From Lates calcarifer (Eukaryota > Chordata > Actinopteri > Centropomidae), in contig NC_066837.1 of assembly GCF_001640805.2 (NCBI RefSeq), positions 25,256,467 through 25,320,466 on the forward strand: a stretch of DNA of 64,000 nucleotides. The letters are read 5' to 3'. Positions 59,330 to 64,000 of this stretch are shown here, one piece after another. The notes under the pieces were generated by a model that saw only the letters and a program-made list of their open reading frames with translations, had not been told where the DNA came from and did not search any database. The translations under genes and the position numbers were made by a program. Positions within the stretch are counted from its first letter, which is position 1, and each line of letters opens with the position of its first letter.

Positions 59330-59400
59330 TCTTTATCCAGATTTATTGTCATGTGAGGAGCTGCAGCCTATTCCAGCTTACACTGACAGGGTGGCAGAGA
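59330..59400 (-). mobile_element. possible SINE family C scrap
   Basis: 'CAGCCTATTCCAGCTTACA' and the preceding TTTATCCAGATTTATTGTC resemble 22225-22290 of the SINE at 22215 ('AGCCTATCCCAGGCGACAT', 'CTTATCCTTAAGGG'). Short and diverged. Confidence 0.35.
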
Positions 59401-59675
59401 AATCCCTGTGATGTTGCTCTGGCTCTGCCTGTTCTGGCTTAGGTGTTGTTTGTCTCTGTCTTCCTAATAGGTTCCTGGTGTGCTACTCATCAAGTGGAGG
59501 TCGGAACACCTGAGGCCAATGCTCCACAGCTACGGGTCCCTGGTATCAGATATTAGGACTGGAGGCTGTCTCCACTCATACACCATGAGTGAGTGTTTGT
59601 GTTGCTTTATGTAAAACTTTGTAGAACTTTACATTACCCTATACAATATACCTTTTCACCCCTCCGTAGCATAGC

Positions 59676-59820
59676 CTGATAAGTATGCTAACACTTATTA
59701 ATTAGTGCTCATGCTGCATTCACATCACTACGCTGACAATGTTTCGTGCTGATAAGCAACCTAACATTTACTAATTAGCGCTAATGCTGCTTTCACATCA
59801 GTGTCGACAATGTCTCCTGC
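59676..59820. repeat. tandem duplication, two copies of about 73 bp
   Basis: 59676-59748 and 59749-59820 share the order CTGATAAG, CTAACA, TTATTAATTAG / TTACTAATTAG, GCT-ATGCTGC, TTCACATCA, GACAATGT. Differences are scattered substitutions and one small indel, so the duplication is old. Confidence 0.75.
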
Positions 59821-60359
59821 TTGTTGAGAAGAACTACAGACATGTCAACAAACTGTTGGCAGAAGGGTTGCAAAGACACTACCACTGGAAGTTACATCAA
59901 AACAAAGTCCAATATTAACAATCAAATTAGGTAATGTAATAGGGGCTCTACACTGCTGGTATCTGGTTTCATGTGGTAACAAACTGCTATAAATACATAA
60001 CACAACAAAAGAAGCTATTTTGGGCTGTTTTTCTGTTGTGACTACCATGCAACAAGTCCTCCAACCTTAATGACCATTACAACAGTTTGTTCCTCCTCTC
60101 AGATACTATCCATATGAGCATAAAAGCGGTAAGCGTACCAGATGGTAACAATAATAAATATGTTAAGGTTGTCGAACAGTCATGGTTTGGTTAGGTTCAG
60201 GCACAAAAACAACTTGGTTAGGTTTAATAAAATGTATGGTTCTGGTTCAAACAAGTACCTCCACCCCAACCTCCTCCTCATGTGGACTTTGTTGCTCTAT
60301 GCTCTAGGTCACCTGTTTTCTTCTTTGCTCCCATCATAATTACTATGGCCACTAGAGGT
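59821..60359. other. unique DNA with a GGTTAGGTT-type repeat fragment
   Basis: At 60182-60262 'TTTGGTTAGGTTCAGGCACA' and 'AACTTGGTTAGGTTTAATAA' form an internal near-duplicate of a type I believe is dispersed in fish. No coding evidence. Confidence 0.4.
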
Positions 60360-61416
60360 CGCCTGGCCATAAAACACAACTATGGGTCGAAATCGGCTGC
60401 ATGCACAGATGACCTAAGGTCATTTTACCTTCCTCCATCTTACCTTAAAGATCTCATAGTCCCCTACAATCCCACTAGGACTGTGCGCTCCCAGAATGCT
60501 GGTTTACTGGTGGTTCCCAGAGTTTCCAAGAGTAGAATAGCAGGCAGAGCCTTCAGTTATCAGGCTCCTCTACTGTGGAACCTTCTCCCAGTTTCAGTCC
60601 TGGGAGGCAGACACCCTCTGTACCTTTAAGAGTCGGCTTAAAACTTTCCTCTTTGATAAAGCTTATAGTTAGGGTTGGCTCAGGCTTGAACCATCCCTTA
60701 GTTATGCTGCTATAGGCCTAGACTGCCGGGAGATCTCCCATGATGCACTGAGCTTCTCTCTCTCTCTCTTCTCCACAGTATGGATTCATATCCCATAAAT
60801 ACATGTTACTAACTAAATATCTCCCTTCCTGTAGTATTGTGCTCTTCCGTCTCTCTCTCCTCTTCTATCTCTTTCTGCAGGTATTTCTGCCTCTGGAGCT
60901 GTAGAGTCTGATCTGTGATGACAAGTCTCCTGCTGCTCCTACAACTCCACTCAACACCTGCTGCTAAAATTAGAAATTACTTACACTGCTATTAGTTGTA
61001 TTGCTATGTTAGCAGTTAATACTTTAATTATCATTAGTATCATTACTACTGCTGTATTATTGGCATCACCTTACATTTTATATGGAACCTGTGTTATGCT
61101 ATGTTCTTCTCTTGCTATTCTCTACCCCCTCTCCCCCTCTCTCTCTCCTTCTTAACCCAACCAGTCGAGGCAGATGGCCACCCACCCTGAGTCCGGTTCT
61201 GCTCAAGGTTTCTTCCTCTTAAAAGTTTTTTTCTTGCCACTGTCGCCTAGTGCTTTCTCTTGGTGGGATTTGTTGGGTCTCTCTCTGTAAATACCTATTT
61301 TAAAGAGTATGGTCTAGACCTGCTCTATATGAAAAGTGCCTTGAGATGACTTTTGTTGTGATATGGCGCTATATAAATAAAACTGAACTGAATTTAATTG
61401 AATTTAATTGAATTTT
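60360..61416 (+). pseudogene. 5'-truncated LINE: reverse transcriptase C-terminus, 3' UTR and tail (Rex/L2-like)
   Basis: From about 60423 the frame reads FYLPPSYLKDLIVPYNPTR and continues to PLLWNLLPVSV, the conserved end of an L2/Rex-like ORF2. An extra T near 60601 shifts the frame. In the new frame the ending TFKSRLKTFLFDKAYS and its stop (60670-60672) are intact. The 3' UTR follows, with CT-rich parts, 'TGAGTCCGGTTCTGCTCAAG', 'CTTGCCACTGTCGCC', 'GGTGGGATTTGTTGGGTCTC', and 'GATATGGCGCTATATAAATA', then an AATTTAATTG tandem tail to 61416. A truncated sister copy of the UTR is at 48729-49140. The upstream polymerase and endonuclease are missing, so it cannot move by itself. Confidence 0.85.
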
Positions 61417-64000
61417 CCACAAGACAGTCTCCTGCAAGGTTAGTGCTTGGGCTAATCACTGTAGGATACTCTGTGAACACTTCCAAGCCAGAATAATGGG
61501 TGTTTTTCCTGTTCTTTCCATTCTGCCAACATACTGCAAACACAAAGTACTAATGAGACTGATAGGAAGATTATTAGTTTAACCAGTATTTTGTCATAAA
61601 AAGTGGTGGATGCACTTTTATCTGATAGTGGCGCTCCTGCAGATGAAAATTCAGGGGATCAGCAATGCCATAGGAAGCTGCAGCAGTCTGTGTTAAATGG
61701 TTACTAACCACAGTTACAGCCTTTTTAGTACAAAAATCCTTCTTTGTGTTTTCTATGGTGAAGTATGATGGAGGGACAGTAATGCAGGAATGTTTGTTAT
61801 CCCCAGTCAATTACATGAGCACCGCACCAGACAAGGACCTCTTAAGGAGCAGTATGAATGACTGTTGTATGCATGGGCACCTGACTATTGTTTTAAGACA
61901 GACTTTAATGTTGTGACACAGCTAATATAACTGCTTTCTTCATTGTGGACTTTTGAATTTTTCCAGTTCCATCAAAAGTGAGCACTCTCAAGACTTGCCA
62001 CAGACTCTGTGTCCAAGTTTGTCAACAATGAACTCCACGAAAATAAAGTTTTTTGCCTCCATGAGCAAATTCACTGATCGCTGCAATTCCACTGAAATGA
62101 ATTGATATTGGTTTAGAATTTAAGTTTTATAAATGCTTGTGTGAGCAAGCCCTAGCCCAGATACACAGACATTTTATTGGGTCGTAGCGTTACAAGAAAA
62201 AATGCTGTAGCCATCACATCCATCTCTACCTTTCTCTGGTTCACCTCTTCACCAAATAAAAATAAAGGAAAAGGAATGTGATTCCTGAAGGAGAATAGCA
62301 GTCAATGTGTTAAACTTGCTATTGGTAAACTCCAGGGCAGTTTGGTCTGTGCTTGTAGATTTCTAGTCATGCCTTTGTGAACATAGGCTGTCCAATCCAT
62401 AATGAGCAATGCCATTATAATGCAGTGTCAGACCCAAAGTTAGAATTATTATGTCTTTAAAATACTTCAGGTTACTGAATCAATACATATGCATGGTTTG
62501 GAATAATTATACTTAGAAGCACACAGTCAACGAAAACAGCACCTTACATTACATACAGTGCTAATGGGCGTAGTACTCTCTGCTTAATACAGAATTTTAC
62601 AGTAGTTGCAGTCCTGTTCCTCAATATAGTCTGTCAGCTGACCAATCTCAGGTCAGTTACTACATGCATTGAAGCAACATACTGTAGCAAGAAGGTTGAA
62701 GCTGAAGAGAGGTAAAGCCACATCAACATAATTGGGATGGCTAGAGAATATGACGGGGATATTTCTGGTTAAATCCCAGTGGGGCCATGGTAATATAAAT
62801 TTCATTTGGCAGTAATAGTTGAGATTACCATTAATGAATCCACAAAGTTAAAGTCTCCGTACTTGTCATGAACTGTAATTTGGAGCGACAGCTTAGTATT
62901 GATTCTCTGGTTTGCAATTTTGAGAGAAAATTGTTTATGTCAACACATACCAATTGAACTATGCTACATCACAGGAATGACATTCCTTTCAGATATGAAA
63001 CCTTGTTATCGCCAACCTCTGAGATTTTCTGGTTTTTCAAGAGTATAGAGGACATATGACAGGAGGACAAGATCACAAACATGATAGCAACAACAATAAA
63101 TATAATAATAAATAATAATATAATACATTGAATCAAAGTGCAAGATTATTTATCCCATTTACTTCATTGTTTAATTATTTTATTTATTCATTCAGAGGGC
63201 AGCAGGGGTGTCAAAACACTACATTGTTTTCTGGAACAGTTGGCACACCTTCATTAATTCATTAAAATATTATGTTAAAAAGTTATTCAATAACTAGGTT
63301 CAATATTATAAAACACAAAGTTAGAGCTATGGATCTTATTGAAATATATCCAACAGTTAACAAACAGACACATAACAAGTTTTGCTTAGAGTGTAAGTAT
63401 GCATAGCTTGCTGACATTAGCGAGCTCTTTTGAAGAGAGAATATCAAGGAATAAAGCTTGTAGACAGTCGCCGGTGAAAAGCCTTTGATACGTGCAGTGA
63501 GTCGCTCTTTGAGTTTAACTCTCTCTGTGAGCTGAAACTCTTTGAGTTCCAACTTTTAGTGCACAATAACTCCACATTCACGTCTTCACAGTACATAAAA
63601 AGTTCAGACTTCTTAATGTGACGTAATACAAGACAAAGAGAATGTGATTCTGCTGGAGCAAGTATCCACAGTCAGTTCATTTTTTGTTGAGACAAACGCA
63701 GAACGCAGAGGAGTCACTGGTGTTGGTTTGAGCAGCTGAAACTGCAATCAGTGCACCACAGGCAATAGAGACTGTGCAGGCTACAGCCGGTGTAATCCTT
63801 CGAAACTGCCACCTTCAGGAGGCGAGTGTTGGGTGTCAAAACACACAGGTGCTCCTTGCTGGGTTGGGTAGGACACGAGGTCTGTATCAACAGGATGTGG
63901 TTAACACCATCTCGTCACATCAACCTGTGAAACTCATGGATTCATATACAATCACATTACATGTCTATATTTACCCATGCTCGGAACAGAGAAAGGATAT
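61417..64000. other. no feature recognised
   Basis: AT-rich unique sequence. An AATAATAAT-rich stretch lies at 63095-63125. The minus frame at 63283-63552 (89 codons, charged N-terminus MELKEFQLTERVKLKERL) has no family that I recognise and is not called. The last 400 bp are less AT-rich but show no exon signals I trust. Confidence 0.5.

Noticed and set aside
63283..63552. 89-codon minus-strand frame with a charged N-terminus
   Set aside because: No family recognised, strongly hydrophobic and Cys/Leu-rich C-terminal part, no promoter or splice evidence.
1..64000. CRISPR arrays, operons, tRNA or rRNA genes, phage or plasmid functions
   Set aside because: None seen; tRNA-like boxes found belong to SINEs, and the sequence character is vertebrate non-coding DNA.

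Overview
The window looks like non-coding vertebrate DNA, most likely from a ray-finned (teleost) fish. It is AT-rich, with many (CA/GT)n, (CT)n and (TA)n microsatellites. It also holds several dispersed repeats of types I associate with fish genomes: L2/Rex-like LINE pieces with short tandem A/T-rich tails, two tRNA-derived SINEs on the minus strand, and a solo-LTR-like element. I see no operons, tRNA or rRNA genes, CRISPR arrays, or long reading frames. The longest open frame is 157 codons and runs through a microsatellite. No protein-coding gene can be called with confidence.

Layout. 1-190: LINE-type 3' tail. 191-7750: mostly unique AT-rich DNA with weak LINE debris near 2.1-2.8 kb, two dispersed repeats (3.46-3.88 and 4.40-4.70 kb), and GT/CA tracts. 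7754-8530: clear reverse-transcriptase remnant of a non-LTR retrotransposon, with a YADD motif and a stop one base from a Gln codon. 8.5-13.7 kb: sparse. 13783-14600: broken coiled-coil gene remnant with three in-frame stops. 14.7-22.2 kb: microsatellites, a strong G-quadruplex motif and repeat fragments. 22215-22525: tRNA-derived SINE lacking its B box. 22.5-41 kb: mostly unique DNA with a few exon-like segments that I cannot confirm. 41165-42440: dispersed repeat, solo-LTR-like element, then a compound CA/TA microsatellite. 43.8-46.2 kb: repeat cluster including a SINE with both Pol III boxes. 48.7-49.1 kb: truncated second copy of a LINE 3' region. 51.5-52.2 kb: inverted pair of one repeat family, a (TATG)n tract and a LINE-like tail. 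52.2-59.6 kb: microsatellite-rich. 59676-59820: diverged tandem duplication of about 73 bp. 60400-61416: LINE C-terminus, 3' UTR and A/T-rich tail. The rest to 64000 is unremarkable.

The features do not work together as a system. They are independent insertions of different ages in a gene-poor stretch, either intergenic or inside a very large intron. The points most worth following are the coiled-coil pseudogene, the well-spliced exon candidate at 23524-23595, the exon-like frames on the minus strand between 27.3 and 30.3 kb, and the internal comparisons that define repeat families from the window itself. Names of repeat families rest on recognition of sequence type, not on a database search.
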